64,000 bases of DNA, taken from Sphaerotilus microaerophilus. Lineage in GTDB: Bacteria > Pseudomonadota > Gammaproteobacteria > Burkholderiales > Burkholderiaceae_C. Of this stretch, positions 42,319 to 52,449 are shown piece after piece. The DNA lies in contig NZ_AP025730.1 in the NCBI RefSeq assembly GCF_023734135.1, forward strand, positions 1,178,001-1,242,000, read 5' to 3'. Below the pieces are notes generated by a model. The model had not been told where the DNA came from. It did not search any database and saw only the letters and a list, made by a program, of their open reading frames with translations. The position numbers were made by a program, and so were the translations under genes. Each line of letters begins with the position of its first letter. Position 1 is the stretch's first letter.

Positions 42319-43479
42319 TCAATCGTCCAGCCGGCGCTGGCTGGACGGGTCGAACCAGTGCAGGCGCTCGGCCAGCACGCGCAGCGGCAGCACCTCGCCG
42401 GCCCGCGGCGAGTGTTCGCTGGCGTCCAGCCGCACGGTGAACAGGCTGCCCGGCGCGGTGGCCTGCACCACGCTGGCCGGGGCCGCCGCGCCATCGACAT
42501 CGCCCAGGCGGCCATGCACCAGGCGCTCGGCGCCCAGCATCTCGACCACCTCGACCTTGAGCGTCCAGCGTGCCTCGCCAGCCGCCGGCTCGCCGTGGGC
42601 CACGCCCAGGTGCTCGGGCCGCACGCCGAGGATGCGCTCGCCCTCGCCGGCCACGGGTGCCGCCCCGGGCAGCGCCAAGCGCACGCCCGCGTCGGTGACG
42701 AAGGTCGCGCGCGGCCCCAGCCGGCCCGTCAGCAGGTTCATGGGCGGCGAGCCGATGAAGCTGGCCACGAAGGTGGTGGCCGGACGGGCGTAGACCGCCT
42801 CGGGCGTGCCGAACTGCTCCATGCGCCCGCCGTTCATCACGATCATGCGCTGCGCCAGCGTCATCGCCTCGACCTGGTCGTGGGTGACGAACAGGCTGGT
42901 CACGCCCAGCTCGGCGTGCAGCTTCTGGATCTCCAGCCGCGTCTGCGCGCGCAGCTTGGCGTCCAGGTTGGACAGCGGCTCGTCGAACAGGAAGACCTGT
43001 GGCTGGCGCACGATGGCCCGGCCCATGGCCACGCGTTGGCGCTGGCCGCCCGAGAGTTGGCGCGGCCGGCGCTCGAGCAGGCCGCCGAGCTCCAGGATGC
43101 GCGCGGCCTTCTCGACACGCTGGCGGATCTCGTCCTTCGGGACCTTGGCGATCTTCAGGCCGTAGGCCATGTTGTCGTACACGCTCATGTGCGGGTAGAG
43201 CGCGTAGTTCTGGAACACCATGGCGATGTCGCGCGCGGCCGGCTCCACGTCGTTGACCACCCGCTCGCCCGCGGCGGTGCGAAACACGATCTGGCCGTCC
43301 GTCACCTCCTCCAGCCCCGCGACCATGCGCAGCAGCGTGGACTTGCCGCAGCCCGAGGGGCCGACGATGACGACGAACTCGCCCTCGCCGATCTCGGCGT
43401 CCAGGCCGTGGATGACGGCGGTGGCCTTGGGGCCGCTGCCGTAGCGCTTGACGATGCCGCGCAGGGAGATGGATGCCAT
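42319..43479 (-). CDS. ugpC: Glycerol-3-phosphate ABC transporter ATP-binding protein (386 aa)
   Basis: ATPase of the Ugp importer (MalK/UgpC family). Walker [10 protein letters not shown] (about 38-46), signature LSGGQRQR, Walker B '[12 protein letters not shown]', H-loop 'FVTHDQVEA', then a C-terminal OB-type regulatory domain ('[11 protein letters not shown]'). Length is slightly above the usual 356-370 aa. Its start lies 31 bp after the ugpE stop. Confidence 0.94.
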   Translation of the reverse strand: MASISLRGIVKRYGSGPKATAVIHGLDAEIGEGEFVVIVGPSGCGKSTLLRMVAGLEEVTDGQIVFRTAAGERVVNDVEPAARDIAMVFQNYALYPHMSVYDNMAYGLKIAKVPKDEIRQRVEKAARILELGGLLERRPRQLSGGQRQRVAMGRAIVRQPQVFLFDEPLSNLDAKLRAQTRLEIQKLHAELGVTSLFVTHDQVEAMTLAQRMIVMNGGRMEQFGTPEAVYARPATTFVASFIGSPPMNLLTGRLGPRATFVTDAGVRLALPGAAPVAGEGERILGVRPEHLGVAHGEPAAGEARWTLKVEVVEMLGAERLVHGRLGDVDGAAAPASVVQATAPGSLFTVRLDASEHSPRAGEVLPLRVLAERLHWFDPSSQRRLDD

Positions 43480-43510
43480 GCTTGTGTTGTCCGGGCGCTG
43501 CGGCGCCGGC

Positions 43511-44362
43511 CTATTTCTCGGTGTCGACCAGGCCCTTGACGAACCACTTCTGCATCAGGATCACCACCAGCGCGGGCGGCAGCATGGCCAGGATGGCGGT
43601 GGCCATCACCAGGTTCCAGCCCACCGCGGCGTCGCCGCCGGCGATCATGCGCTTGATGCCGATGACCACCGGGTACATGTCCTCGCTGGTGGTGGCCAGC
43701 AGCGGCCAGAGGTACTGATTCCAGCCGTAGATGAACTGGATGACGAAAAGCGCCGCGATCGAGGTGGCCGACAGCGGCACCAGCGTGTCGATGAAGAAGC
43801 GCATCGGCCCGGCGCCGTCGATGCGCGAGGCCTCGACGAGCTCGTCGGGCACGGTCAGGAAGAACTGGCGGAACAGGAAGGTGGCGGTGGCCGAGGCGAT
43901 CAGCGGCACCGTCAGCCCGGCATAGCTGTTGAGCAGGCCCAGGTCGGCCACCACCTGGTAGGTCGGCCCGATGCGCACCTCCACCGGCAGCATCAGCGTC
44001 ACGAAGATGGCCCAGAAGCACAGGCCGCGCAGCGGGAAGCGGAAGTACACCACCGCGAAGGCCGATAGCAGCGAGATCGAGATCTTGCCCACCGTGATGA
44101 CCAGCGCGCACACCAGGCTGACCAGCATCATGCGGCCCACCGGCGCATTGGAGCCGCCGCCCTCGCCGGTGCCGGTCAGCGCGGCCCAGTAGTTCTCCAG
44201 CCCGTGGCTCCCCGGCCACAGCGGCATGGGCGCCTGCACGATGTCCTGCGCCGTGTGGGTGCTGGCGATAAAGGTCAGGTAGATCGGGAAGGCGACGATC
44301 AGCACGCCCAGCACCAGCACCAGGTGCGACAGGACGGTGAGCGCGGGGCGGCGTTCGATCAT
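43511..44362 (-). CDS. ugpE: Glycerol-3-phosphate ABC transporter permease (283 aa)
   Basis: Inner-membrane permease with six predicted membrane segments, starting '[24 protein letters not shown]'. The coupling EAA-type loop is '[30 protein letters not shown]'. It pairs with UgpA. Starts 19 bp after ugpA ends. Confidence 0.94.
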   Translation of the reverse strand: MIERRPALTVLSHLVLVLGVLIVAFPIYLTFIASTHTAQDIVQAPMPLWPGSHGLENYWAALTGTGEGGGSNAPVGRMMLVSLVCALVITVGKISISLLSAFAVVYFRFPLRGLCFWAIFVTLMLPVEVRIGPTYQVVADLGLLNSYAGLTVPLIASATATFLFRQFFLTVPDELVEASRIDGAGPMRFFIDTLVPLSATSIAALFVIQFIYGWNQYLWPLLATTSEDMYPVVIGIKRMIAGGDAAVGWNLVMATAILAMLPPALVVILMQKWFVKGLVDTEK

Positions 44363-44381
44363 CGGGGTGGCTTCGGTGGCT

Positions 44382-45263
44382 TCAGTAGTTGACGCGCCGC
44401 TCGACGTAGCGGAACTGCACCACCGTCAGCGCGATGACGATGACCATCAGCACCACCGACTGCGCGGCCGAGCCACCCGAGTCCAGCGCCTTGAAGCCGT
44501 CGTAGTAGACCTTGTAGACCAGGATGGCGGTGTCCTTGCCCGGGCCGCCCTGGGTGGCCGCGTCGACGATGGCGAAGGTGTCGAAGAAGGCGTAGACGAC
44601 GTTGATGACCAGCAGGAAGAAGGTGGTGGGCGACAGCAGCGGGAACTGGATGGTCCAGAAGCGCCGCCACGGCCCCGCGCCGTCGATGGCCGCGGCCTCG
44701 ATCAGCGACTTCGGAATGCTCTGCAGCCCGGCCAGGAAGAACAGGAAGTTGTAGGAGATCTGCTTCCACACCGCGGCCATGACGATCAGCGCCATGGCCT
44801 GGCGGCCGTTGAGCAGGTGGTTCCAGTCCCAGCCCAGTTCGCGCAGGCCCCAGGCCACCACGCCCACGCCCGGCGAGAACATGAAGGTCCAGAGCACGCC
44901 GGCCACCGCTGGCGCCACCGCATAGGGCCAGATCAGCAGGGTCTTGTAGACCATCGCGCCACGCACCACGCGGTCGGCAAACTGCGCCAGCAGCAGCGAG
45001 ATGCTGATGCCCGCCACCGCCACCAGGGCCGAGAACAGCGCGGTGGTGGTGAAGGACTCGACGTACAGCGGATCGGCAAACAGCCGCTTGAAGTTGGCCA
45101 GCCCGACCCACTCGGTGCTCAGGCCGAAGGCGTCTTGCTGCTGCACCGACTGCAGCACCGCCTGGCTGGCCGGCCAGAAGAAGAACACGCCGATGACCGC
45201 CAGCTGTGGCGTCAGCAGCAGCCAGGGCAGCCAGGTGGAGCGGAAGCGGACGCGTTTTTCCAT
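44382..45263 (-). CDS. ugpA: Glycerol-3-phosphate ABC transporter permease (293 aa)
   Basis: Inner-membrane permease partner of UgpE. Membrane segments begin '[22 protein letters not shown]', and the EAA loop is '[28 protein letters not shown]'. The order ugpB-ugpA-ugpE-ugpC matches the enteric operon. Confidence 0.94.
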   Translation of the reverse strand: MEKRVRFRSTWLPWLLLTPQLAVIGVFFFWPASQAVLQSVQQQDAFGLSTEWVGLANFKRLFADPLYVESFTTTALFSALVAVAGISISLLLAQFADRVVRGAMVYKTLLIWPYAVAPAVAGVLWTFMFSPGVGVVAWGLRELGWDWNHLLNGRQAMALIVMAAVWKQISYNFLFFLAGLQSIPKSLIEAAAIDGAGPWRRFWTIQFPLLSPTTFFLLVINVVYAFFDTFAIVDAATQGGPGKDTAILVYKVYYDGFKALDSGGSAAQSVVLMVIVIALTVVQFRYVERRVNY

Positions 45264-45307
45264 GCCGTCGCCTCAGGCCGCCGGCGCAGCAGACGGAGCG
45301 ACTGAGG

Positions 45308-46618
45308 TCACTTGTTGGCGGCCTGGAAGCGTTCGAGCTGCTCGTTGCCGCGCTGCACCGCCGTGTCCAGCGCCTCCTTGGCGGTCTTCTTGCCGGTCCA
45401 GATCTGCTCGGTTTCCTCGTCGATGATGGTGCGGATCTGCACATGGTTGCCCAGGCGGATGCCGCGCGACTTGTCGGTGGTCTTGCGGATCATCTGCGTC
45501 ACGGCCACGTCGGTGCCGGGCTTCTCCTTGTAGAAGCCGGACTTCTCGGTCAGCTCGTAGGCGGCGGTGGTGATCGGCAGGTAGCCGGTGCGCTTGTGGC
45601 TGGCCGACTGCACTTCGGCGTTGGACAGGAAGCTGAAGAAACTGGCCACGCCCTTGTACTCGGGGGCCTTCTTGCCGGCCATCACCCACAGGCTGGCACC
45701 GCCGATGACGGTGTTCTGCGGCGCGCCGGGCACGTCGGGGTAATAGGGCAGGGCGGCGATGCCGTAAGCGAACTTGGCCTCCTTGGCCACGCGCGCGTAC
45801 AGGCCCGACGAGCCGGTCATCATCGCGCACTCGCCCGAGGGGAAGGACACGTCGGCCGCGTTGCCGCGCCCCTTGTAGGTGAACAGGCCCTGCTTGGACA
45901 TGTTGGCCAGGTTCTCGAAGTGGCGCAGGTGCAGCGGTGAGTTGAAGGCCAGGCGCGCGCCCGTGCCGCCGAAGCCGTTGTTCAGCGTCGCGAACAGGGT
46001 GTTGTGCCAGGCCGAGAAGCTCTCCAGCTGCGTCCAGCTGATCCAGCTGGTGGTGAAGGGGCAACGGTGGCCGCTGGCCTTGAGCTTGGCCGCCGCCAGC
46101 GCCACCTCCGGCCAGGTGGAGGGTGCCTTGTTCGGGTCCAGGCCGGCCGCCTTGAAGGCGTCCTTGTTGTAATAGAAGATGGTGGTCGAGCTGTTGAACG
46201 GGAAGCTCAGCATGCGTCCATCTGGCGCGGTGTAGTAGCCCGCCACTGCTGGCACGTAGGCCTTGGGATCGAACTTGGCGCCGCCTTCCTTCATCACGTC
46301 GGCCACCGGCTTGATGGCGCCCTTGCTGGCCATCATCGTGGCGGTGCCGACCTCGAAGACCTGCAGGATGTGCGGCGCGTTGCCGGCCCGAAACGCCGCG
46401 ATGGCCGCGGTCATCGATTCGTCGTAGGTGCCCTTGTAGGTCGGCACGACCTTGTAGTCGGTCTGGCTGGCGTTGTACTGCTTGGCCAGGTCGTTGACCC
46501 ATTCACCCAGCGGGCCGCTCATCGCGTGCCACCATTGGATCTCCGTCTGGGCGTGGGCGGGCAGGCTGATCGCCGCCGCAACCACAGCAAGCGTAGCGAA
46601 CGTGTAGGTCTTCTTCAT
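45308..46618 (-). CDS. ugpB: sn-Glycerol-3-phosphate-binding periplasmic protein (436 aa)
   Basis: Family 1 solute-binding protein of the Ugp importer. A Sec signal peptide (KKTYTFATLAVVAAAIS…AHA, cleavage after about residue 23) is followed by 'TEIQWWHAMSGPLGEWVNDLAKQYNASQ', the typical UgpB start with the ligand-site Trp/His. First gene of the operon, with a PhoB box upstream, so probably induced by phosphate starvation. Confidence 0.94.
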   Translation of the reverse strand: MKKTYTFATLAVVAAAISLPAHAQTEIQWWHAMSGPLGEWVNDLAKQYNASQTDYKVVPTYKGTYDESMTAAIAAFRAGNAPHILQVFEVGTATMMASKGAIKPVADVMKEGGAKFDPKAYVPAVAGYYTAPDGRMLSFPFNSSTTIFYYNKDAFKAAGLDPNKAPSTWPEVALAAAKLKASGHRCPFTTSWISWTQLESFSAWHNTLFATLNNGFGGTGARLAFNSPLHLRHFENLANMSKQGLFTYKGRGNAADVSFPSGECAMMTGSSGLYARVAKEAKFAYGIAALPYYPDVPGAPQNTVIGGASLWVMAGKKAPEYKGVASFFSFLSNAEVQSASHKRTGYLPITTAAYELTEKSGFYKEKPGTDVAVTQMIRKTTDKSRGIRLGNHVQIRTIIDEETEQIWTGKKTAKEALDTAVQRGNEQLERFQAANK

Positions 46619-46688
46619 GGTGACTCCGTCGGCAACAGGGGTGTCCGGGGCCTGCGTCCAGGCAAGCCCTGCAGCCTAGGCAGCGCGG

Positions 46689-46706
46689 ATGACGGTGCCG
46701 TGACAC
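46689..46706 (-). promoter_or_regulatory. Pho box of the ugp operon
   Basis: On the minus strand GTGTCAC-GGCA-CCGTCAT is two 7-bp direct repeats, each 6/7 to CTGTCAy, with the 4-bp spacing of PhoB boxes. A -10-like TAGGCT follows 10 bp downstream, the normal distance when the Pho box replaces the -35. It lies 70 bp before ugpB. The rest of the 320-bp gap to the next gene (46619-46938) shows nothing else definite. Confidence 0.7.
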
Positions 46707-46938
46707 AACCCACCCCGTGTTTCTGTCACGAGATGCGCCCCCCGTCCATGCGGGTTTGAGGCAGTGGACAGCCGGCGCCGGATGCTGGCTGAAAGGCCTG
46801 CGCCGACGAGCCCATGGGCCCCTGAAGTACCATCATGAGCCGCATGCGGCCCGCTTGGTCGTGCCTGACGACGTCGGCGTCGCCCGCGTGCTTCCTCAAG
46901 TCTGTGCCCCTCGCCTGCCTCGCGGCAACCGCGGCCCC

Positions 46939-49900
46939 ATGAACGCTCCGCTTCCCCTGCACCGCCTGAACGAACGCGCCGAGCCGGCCCTTGAACTGGC
47001 CGAACCTGCGCCGCGCCTGCGCGAGATTCCCTACAACTACACCTCGCTGTCCGACCGGGAGATCGTGTTGCGCCTGCTGGGTGCACGCGCCTGGGCCCTG
47101 CTCGATCAATTGCGCAGCGAGCGCCGCACCGGCCGGTCCGCGCGCATGCTCTACGAGGTGCTGGGCGACATCTGGGTGGTGCAGCGCAATCCTTACCTTG
47201 AAGACGACCTGATCGACGACCCCAAGCGCCGGCAGATGCTCGTCGACGCACTGCATCATCGCCTGGGCGAGGTGGAAAAGCGCCGCACGCCCGGCGAAGA
47301 CGGCGGGCGTGATGCGGCGGTCGGTGAGTTGCTGGTGTCGGCGCAGCAGGCGGTGGAGCGCTTCGCGGCGCACTTCCGCACCGTGTACGACCTGCGCCAG
47401 CGGGCCCGCAAGGTGCTGGGCCGCCACACGCGGCGCGACAACATCAAGTTCGATGGCCTGAGCCGCGTGGCCCACGTCACCGACGCCACCGACTGGCGCG
47501 TCGAGTACCCCTTCGTCGTGCTCACGCCCGACAGCGAGGCGGAGATGGCTGCGCTGGTGGCCGGCTGCGTGGAGCTGGGTCTGACCATCATCCCGCGGGG
47601 CGGCGGCACCGGCTACACCGGCGGCGCCGTGCCGCTGACCTGGAAGAGCGCGGTCATCAACACCGAGAAGCTCGAACAGATGACCGAGGTCGAGTTCGTC
47701 GATCTGCCCGGGGTCGATCGCAAGGTGGCCACCATCTGGACCGGCGCGGGGGTGGTGACCCAGCGCGTGGCCGATGCGGCCGAGCGCGGGGGTCATGTCT
47801 TTGCGGTGGATCCCACCTCGGCCGAGGCCTCCTGCGTGGGCGGCAACATCGCAATGAATGCCGGCGGCAAGAAGGCGGTGCTCTGGGGCACGGCGCTGGA
47901 CAACCTGGCCAGCTGGAAGATGGTGACGCCCGAGGCCAAGTGGCTGGAGGTCATCCGCCTGAACCACAACCTCGGCAAGATCCACGACGTCGAGACGGCG
48001 AGTTTCGAGCTGAAGTACTACGACGCAACGGGCAAGAAGCTGGAGCGCACGGAGCGGCTGGACATCCCGGGCCGGGTCTTCCGCAAGGAGGGGCTGGGCA
48101 AGGACGTCACCGACAAGTTCCTCGCCGGCCTGCCGGGCGTGCAGAAAGAGGGCTGCGACGGCCTGATCACCGGCGCGCGCTGGGTGGTGCACCGCATGCC
48201 GGCCCACACCCGCACCGTGTGCCTGGAGTTCTTCGGCAACCCGAAGGACTGCGTGCCTTCGATCGTCGAGATCAAGGACTTCATGTTCGCCGAGATGAAG
48301 AAGCCGGGTGGGGCCATCCTCGCCGGCCTGGAGCACCTCGACGACCGCTACCTGAAGGCGGTGGGCTACGCCACCAAGAGCAAGCGCGGCGGCTTCCCGA
48401 AGATGGTGCTGATCGGCGACATCGTCGGTGACGACGAGGCGGCCGTGGCGCGTGCCACCAGCGAGGTGGTGCGCCTGGCCAACGGCCGCTCGGGCGAGGG
48501 CTTCGTGGCTGTTTCGGCCGAGGCGCGCAAGAAGTTCTGGGCCGACCGCAAGCGCACCGCGGCGATCTCGAAGCACACCAACGCCTTCAAGGTCAACGAG
48601 GACGTGGTGATCCCGCTGGAGCGCATGGGCGAGTACACCCTGGGCATCGAGCGCATCAACATCGAGCTCAGCCTGCGCAACAAGATCGCCCTGGCCGACC
48701 GGCTGGAAGCGTTTTTCGCAGGAGGCAACTTGCCGCTGGGGCGTGCCGATGACGTGGGTGACCTGCCGGGCGCCGACCTGCTGGAAGACCGGGTGCTGCA
48801 GGCGCTGACGCTGATCCGGGACGTGCGCGTGCAGTGGCGGCAATGGATCGGGCACCTCGACGTGGTGCAGCCCAACGAGACCTGCAGTTACTTTGACCAG
48901 CTGCAGGACGGCAGCCTGCGCGCTTCCTGGAAGACGCAGATCCTGCGCCCGCTACAGACGCTGCTGGCGGGGGCGGCCTTCGCGCCGATCCTGGACGAGC
49001 TCAAGCGCATCCACCAGGAGGTGCTGCGCGGTCGGGTGTGGGTGGCGCTGCACATGCATGCCGGCGACGGCAACGTACACACCAACATCCCCGTCAACTC
49101 CGACAACTATGAGATGCTGCAGACCGCGCACGAGGCGGTGGCGCGCATCATGGTCCTGGCGCGCTCGCTCAACGGCGTGATCTCGGGCGAGCACGGCATC
49201 GGCATCACCAAGCTGGAGTTTCTGACCGACGCGGAGCTGGTCGACTTTGCTGCCTACAAGGCGCGCATCGACCCCGAGGGCCGCTTCAACAAGGGCAAGC
49301 TGCTGCGCGCAAAGGATCGCACCGCCACGCTGGGCGAGGATGCCCGCTCGGCCGACCTGGCCGACGCCTACACGCCCAGCTTCGGGCTGATGGGGCACGA
49401 GTCGCTGATCATGCAGCAGAGCGACATCGGCGCCATCGCCGCGTCGGTCAAGGACTGCCTGCGCTGCGGCAAGTGCAAGCCGGTGTGCTCCACCCATGTG
49501 CCGCGCGCCAACCTGCTGTATAGCCCGCGCAACAAGATCCTGGGCACCTCGTTGCTGATCGAGGCCTTCCTGTACGAGGAGCAGACGCGCCGCGGCGTGT
49601 CGCTGCGCCACTGGGAGGAGTTCGAGGACGTGGCCGACCACTGCACGGTCTGCCACAAGTGCCACTCGCCCTGCCCGGTCAAGATCGACTTCGGCGACGT
49701 GTCGATGAACATGCGCAACCTGCTGCGCAAGATGGGGCAGAAGAGCTTCCGGCCGGCCGGTGCGGCGGCGATGTTCATGCTCAACGCCACCAATCCGCAG
49801 ACCATCAAGCTGGCGCGCGGTGCCATGGTCAACGTCGCCATCAAGGCCCAGCGCATCGCACACGACGTGCTCAAGCTGGCTGCGCGCAAGCAGACCGATG

Positions 49901-50859
49901 CACCGCCCGCGACGGTGGGCACCGCTGCGATCAAGGAGCAGGTGATCCACTTCGTCAACAAGAAGCTGCCGGGCGGCCTGCCCAAGCGCACCGCAAGGGC
50001 GCTGCTGGACATCGAGGACCGGGACTACGTGCCCATCATCCGCGACCCGCAGGCCACCAGTGCCGAGACCGAGGCGGTGTTCTATTTCCCCGGCTGCGGC
50101 AGCGAGCGCCTGTTCAGCCAGGTCGGCCTGGCCACCCAGGCCATGCTCTGGCACGCGGGCGTGCAGACCGTTCTGCCGCCGGGCTACCTGTGCTGCGGCT
50201 ATCCACAGCGCGGATCGGGCCAGTTCGACAAGGCGGAAAAGATCATCACCGACAACCGGGTGCTGTTCCACCGCGTGGCCAACACGCTCAACTACCTGGA
50301 CATCAAGACGGTGGTGGTCAGCTGCGGAACCTGCTACGACCAGCTGCAGGGGTACAAGTTCGAGGAGATCTTCCCCGGCTCGCGCATCGTCGACATCCAC
50401 GAGTTCCTGCTGGAGAAGGGCATCAAGCTCGACGGGGCGGGGAACTTCCTCTACCACGACCCCTGCCACACGCCGATGAAGCTGCAGGACCCGATGAAGA
50501 CCGTGCGGGCGCTGGTCGGCCCGGGGGTGCTCAAGTCGGACCGCTGCTGCGGCGAATCTGGCACGCTGGCGCTGAATCGGCCTGACATCTCCACCCAGGT
50601 GCGCTTCCGCAAGGAAGAGGAGATCCGCCAGGGCGAGGCCGCGCTGCGTGCCTCCGGCCACCAGGGCGACGTGAAGATCCTGACCTCTTGCCCGGCCTGC
50701 CTGCAGGGGCTGAGCCGCTATGGCGACGACCTGGGGAGCGGCCTGCTGGAGGCGGACTACATCGTCGTCGAGATGGCGCGCCAGATCCTGGGGGAGAACT
50801 GGATGCCTGACTACGTTCACCGGGCCAACGCCGGGGGTATCGAGCGCGTGCTGGTGTGA
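46939..50859 (+). CDS. FAD/FMN-binding oxidoreductase with DUF3683, Fe-S and CCG domains (1306 aa)
   Basis: A large cytoplasmic fusion. The N-terminal DUF3683 (about 30-190) is followed by an FAD_binding_4 domain with '[23 protein letters not shown]' (about 215-240) and an FAD-oxidase C-terminal domain ('[14 protein letters not shown]', 'GEHGIGITK'). Two 4Fe-4S motifs come next, [11 protein letters not shown] (about 839) and [12 protein letters not shown] (about 901). Two Cys-rich CCG domains follow ([10 protein letters not shown], about 1084; CCGESGTLA, about 1203). This combines in one chain the parts of GlcD/GlcF- or Dld/LutA-type systems, so it probably oxidises a D-2-hydroxy acid and passes electrons to the respiratory chain. 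The substrate is unknown. [10 protein letters not shown] at 46939 is chosen as the start; the frame is open from 46717. Confidence 0.9.
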   Translation: MNAPLPLHRLNERAEPALELAEPAPRLREIPYNYTSLSDREIVLRLLGARAWALLDQLRSERRTGRSARMLYEVLGDIWVVQRNPYLEDDLIDDPKRRQMLVDALHHRLGEVEKRRTPGEDGGRDAAVGELLVSAQQAVERFAAHFRTVYDLRQRARKVLGRHTRRDNIKFDGLSRVAHVTDATDWRVEYPFVVLTPDSEAEMAALVAGCVELGLTIIPRGGGTGYTGGAVPLTWKSAVINTEKLEQMTEVEFVDLPGVDRKVATIWTGAGVVTQRVADAAERGGHVFAVDPTSAEASCVGGNIAMNAGGKKAVLWGTALDNLASWKMVTPEAKWLEVIRLNHNLGKIHDVETASFELKYYDATGKKLERTERLDIPGRVFRKEGLGKDVTDKFLAGLPGVQKEGCDGLITGARWVVHRMPAHTRTVCLEFFGNPKDCVPSIVEIKDFMFAEMKKPGGAILAGLEHLDDRYLKAVGYATKSKRGGFPKMVLIGDIVGDDEAAVARATSEVVRLANGRSGEGFVAVSAEARKKFWADRKRTAAISKHTNAFKVNEDVVIPLERMGEYTLGIERINIELSLRNKIALADRLEAFFAGGNLPLGRADDVGDLPGADLLEDRVLQALTLIRDVRVQWRQWIGHLDVVQPNETCSYFDQLQDGSLRASWKTQILRPLQTLLAGAAFAPILDELKRIHQEVLRGRVWVALHMHAGDGNVHTNIPVNSDNYEMLQTAHEAVARIMVLARSLNGVISGEHGIGITKLEFLTDAELVDFAAYKARIDPEGRFNKGKLLRAKDRTATLGEDARSADLADAYTPSFGLMGHESLIMQQSDIGAIAASVKDCLRCGKCKPVCSTHVPRANLLYSPRNKILGTSLLIEAFLYEEQTRRGVSLRHWEEFEDVADHCTVCHKCHSPCPVKIDFGDVSMNMRNLLRKMGQKSFRPAGAAAMFMLNATNPQTIKLARGAMVNVAIKAQRIAHDVLKLAARKQTDAPPATVGTAAIKEQVIHFVNKKLPGGLPKRTARALLDIEDRDYVPIIRDPQATSAETEAVFYFPGCGSERLFSQVGLATQAMLWHAGVQTVLPPGYLCCGYPQRGSGQFDKAEKIITDNRVLFHRVANTLNYLDIKTVVVSCGTCYDQLQGYKFEEIFPGSRIVDIHEFLLEKGIKLDGAGNFLYHDPCHTPMKLQDPMKTVRALVGPGVLKSDRCCGESGTLALNRPDISTQVRFRKEEEIRQGEAALRASGHQGDVKILTSCPACLQGLSRYGDDLGSGLLEADYIVVEMARQILGENWMPDYVHRANAGGIERVLV

Positions 50860-50946
50860 GCCGCACGGCCGGGCCGTTGTGAAGGACAATCAACGGCTGC
50901 CCGGCTTGAGCCGGGTTGCTTGCTTTGTTCCTCCTGGAGTCCCGAG

Positions 50947-51363
50947 ATGGCCGGTTCTGCCCCCAGCCCCCTGCCGACTGAGCTGACACTGCATCAGCAG
51001 TCGCGCATCCTCGAAGTCGCTTTCACCGATGGCAGCCGTTTTCGCCTGCCCTTCGAGTTTTTGCGCGTGTTCTCGCCCTCCGCCGAGGTGCGGGGGCACG
51101 GTCCCGGGCAGGAAACCCTGCAGACCGGTAAGCGCCTGGTGGAGATCGTTGCGCTGGAGCCGGTCGGCCACTATGCAGTGCAGCCGCGCTTCAGCGACGG
51201 TCATGACAGCGGCATCTACAGCTGGGATTATCTGTACGAACTGGGGCGCGACCAGTCTGCCTTCTGGGCCGACTACGAGGCGCGTCTTGCGGCTGCGGGT
51301 GTCGATCGGGATGCCCCGATGTCGCCGCCCTCGGCGGGCGGCGCCTGCGCGACCCGTCACTGA
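50947..51363 (+). CDS. DUF971 domain protein (138 aa)
   Basis: Contains the DUF971 (gamma-butyrobetaine hydroxylase-like N-terminal) domain: 'LHQQSRILEVAFTDGSRFRLPFEFLRVFSPSAEVRGHG' and 'VGHYAVQPRFSDGHDSGIYSWDYLYELG'. Start MAGSAPSPLPTEL at 50947. A weak hairpin (CCCGGC with GCCGGG, 50900-50915) separates it from the gene before. In many betaproteobacteria this gene sits directly before ubiE, as here. In the family DUF971 has been linked to iron-sulfur metabolism; its role in this context is unclear to me. Confidence 0.88.
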   Translation: MAGSAPSPLPTELTLHQQSRILEVAFTDGSRFRLPFEFLRVFSPSAEVRGHGPGQETLQTGKRLVEIVALEPVGHYAVQPRFSDGHDSGIYSWDYLYELGRDQSAFWADYEARLAAAGVDRDAPMSPPSAGGACATRH

Positions 51364-51396
51364 TCACTTCCAGCGGCGCCTGTGCGCCGACCAGCC

Positions 51397-52128
51397 ATGA
51401 GCAACACCCATTTCGGATTCAGGACGGTCGAGGAAGACCAGAAGGCCAGCATGGTGCGGGGGGTCTTCGACTCGGTTGCATCGCGGTACGACGTGATGAA
51501 CGATGTCATGTCGGTGGGCCTGCACCGCGTGTGGAAGGCCTACACGATCGCCGTGTCGGGAGTGCGCGAAGGCCAGAGGGTGCTGGACATCGCGGCCGGG
51601 ACGGGCGACCTCACGAGGGCCTTCGCCCGCAAGGTGGGGCCGCAGGGCTGCGTGGTGCACACCGACATCAACGAGGCCATGCTGCGCACGGGCCGCGATC
51701 GCCTGATCGACGAGGGGCTGGCGCTGCCGACGGTCATTTGCGATGCCGAGAAACTGCCTTTTCCCGAGGCCCATTTCGATATCGTCAGCGTGGCCTTCGG
51801 TTTGCGCAATATGACCCATAAGGATCAGGCGCTGCGCGAAATGTGCCGTGTCCTGCGGCCCGGCGGTAAATTGCTGGTGCTGGAGTTTTCGCGGGTGGCC
51901 AAGCCGCTGGAGAAAATCTATGACTGGTATTCGTTTTCGGTTCTGCCGAAAATGGGGAAAATGATAACTGGTGACGCGGAAAGCTATCGGTATCTGGCTG
52001 AATCCATCCGCATGCACCCTGGGCAGCAGGAATTGAAGGCGCTCATGAAGGAGAGCGGCTTTGGGCACGTCGATGTGCACAATCTGTCGGCGGGCGTCGT
52101 GGCCCTGCACGTTGGGCTGAAGTGCTGA
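51397..52128 (+). CDS. ubiE: Ubiquinone/menaquinone methyltransferase UbiE (243 aa)
   Basis: SAM-dependent C-methylation of the quinone ring. '[44 protein letters not shown]' is the UbiE N-terminus. The SAM motif '[16 protein letters not shown]' and '[34 protein letters not shown]' follow. Start [10 protein letters not shown] at 51397, 33 bp after the DUF971 stop. Complete length. Confidence 0.97.
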   Translation: MSNTHFGFRTVEEDQKASMVRGVFDSVASRYDVMNDVMSVGLHRVWKAYTIAVSGVREGQRVLDIAAGTGDLTRAFARKVGPQGCVVHTDINEAMLRTGRDRLIDEGLALPTVICDAEKLPFPEAHFDIVSVAFGLRNMTHKDQALREMCRVLRPGGKLLVLEFSRVAKPLEKIYDWYSFSVLPKMGKMITGDAESYRYLAESIRMHPGQQELKALMKESGFGHVDVHNLSAGVVALHVGLKC

Positions 52129-52449
52129 GTTGGCCTGCCATGGTCGTGCCGAAGGGGGTCGGACCGAGGCTTGTGCACTTCGGTCGTGAATTTTTCACTT
52201 CAGGTTTCGCATGAAGAGACTGGCGTCGCGTGTTGGCGTCGAACACTGGAAAAACGTTGGCTGGATGGTTCACTTCTGCGTGACTCCGTCACAGAATCCT
52301 GCTCGTTCGGCACAGTTGGTCTCGTGGCCCCCGCTTGAAGGGTTGAAGTTGCTGGTTCCCTGGCGAAAATCAGTCGTCAGAGTTAGAAGATTCGCGGGGC
52401 ATCCTTTCGGCCAAGGTGCGCCCCGAATGGCTGTAGTGAGGGCTCACGG
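52129..52449. promoter_or_regulatory. Intergenic region before the exopolysaccharide locus
   Basis: 321 bp without a gene I can support; a small open frame at 52211-52501 looks spurious. The base composition is less GC-rich than around it. It contains the palindrome GTGAATTTTTCAC (52186-52198) about 60 bp past ubiE. It presumably carries the promoter of the exopolysaccharide cluster. I looked for a sigma-54 GG-N10-GC site and for a sigma-70 pair and found neither convincing. Confidence 0.45.

Noticed and set aside
41485..43539. Plus-strand 684-codon open frame across ugpQ and ugpC
   Set aside because: It runs antisense to two well-supported genes and has no recognisable domain.
48952..50889. 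Minus-strand 645-codon open frame
   Set aside because: Antisense to the FAD/Fe-S oxidoreductase, whose cofactor motifs are clear.
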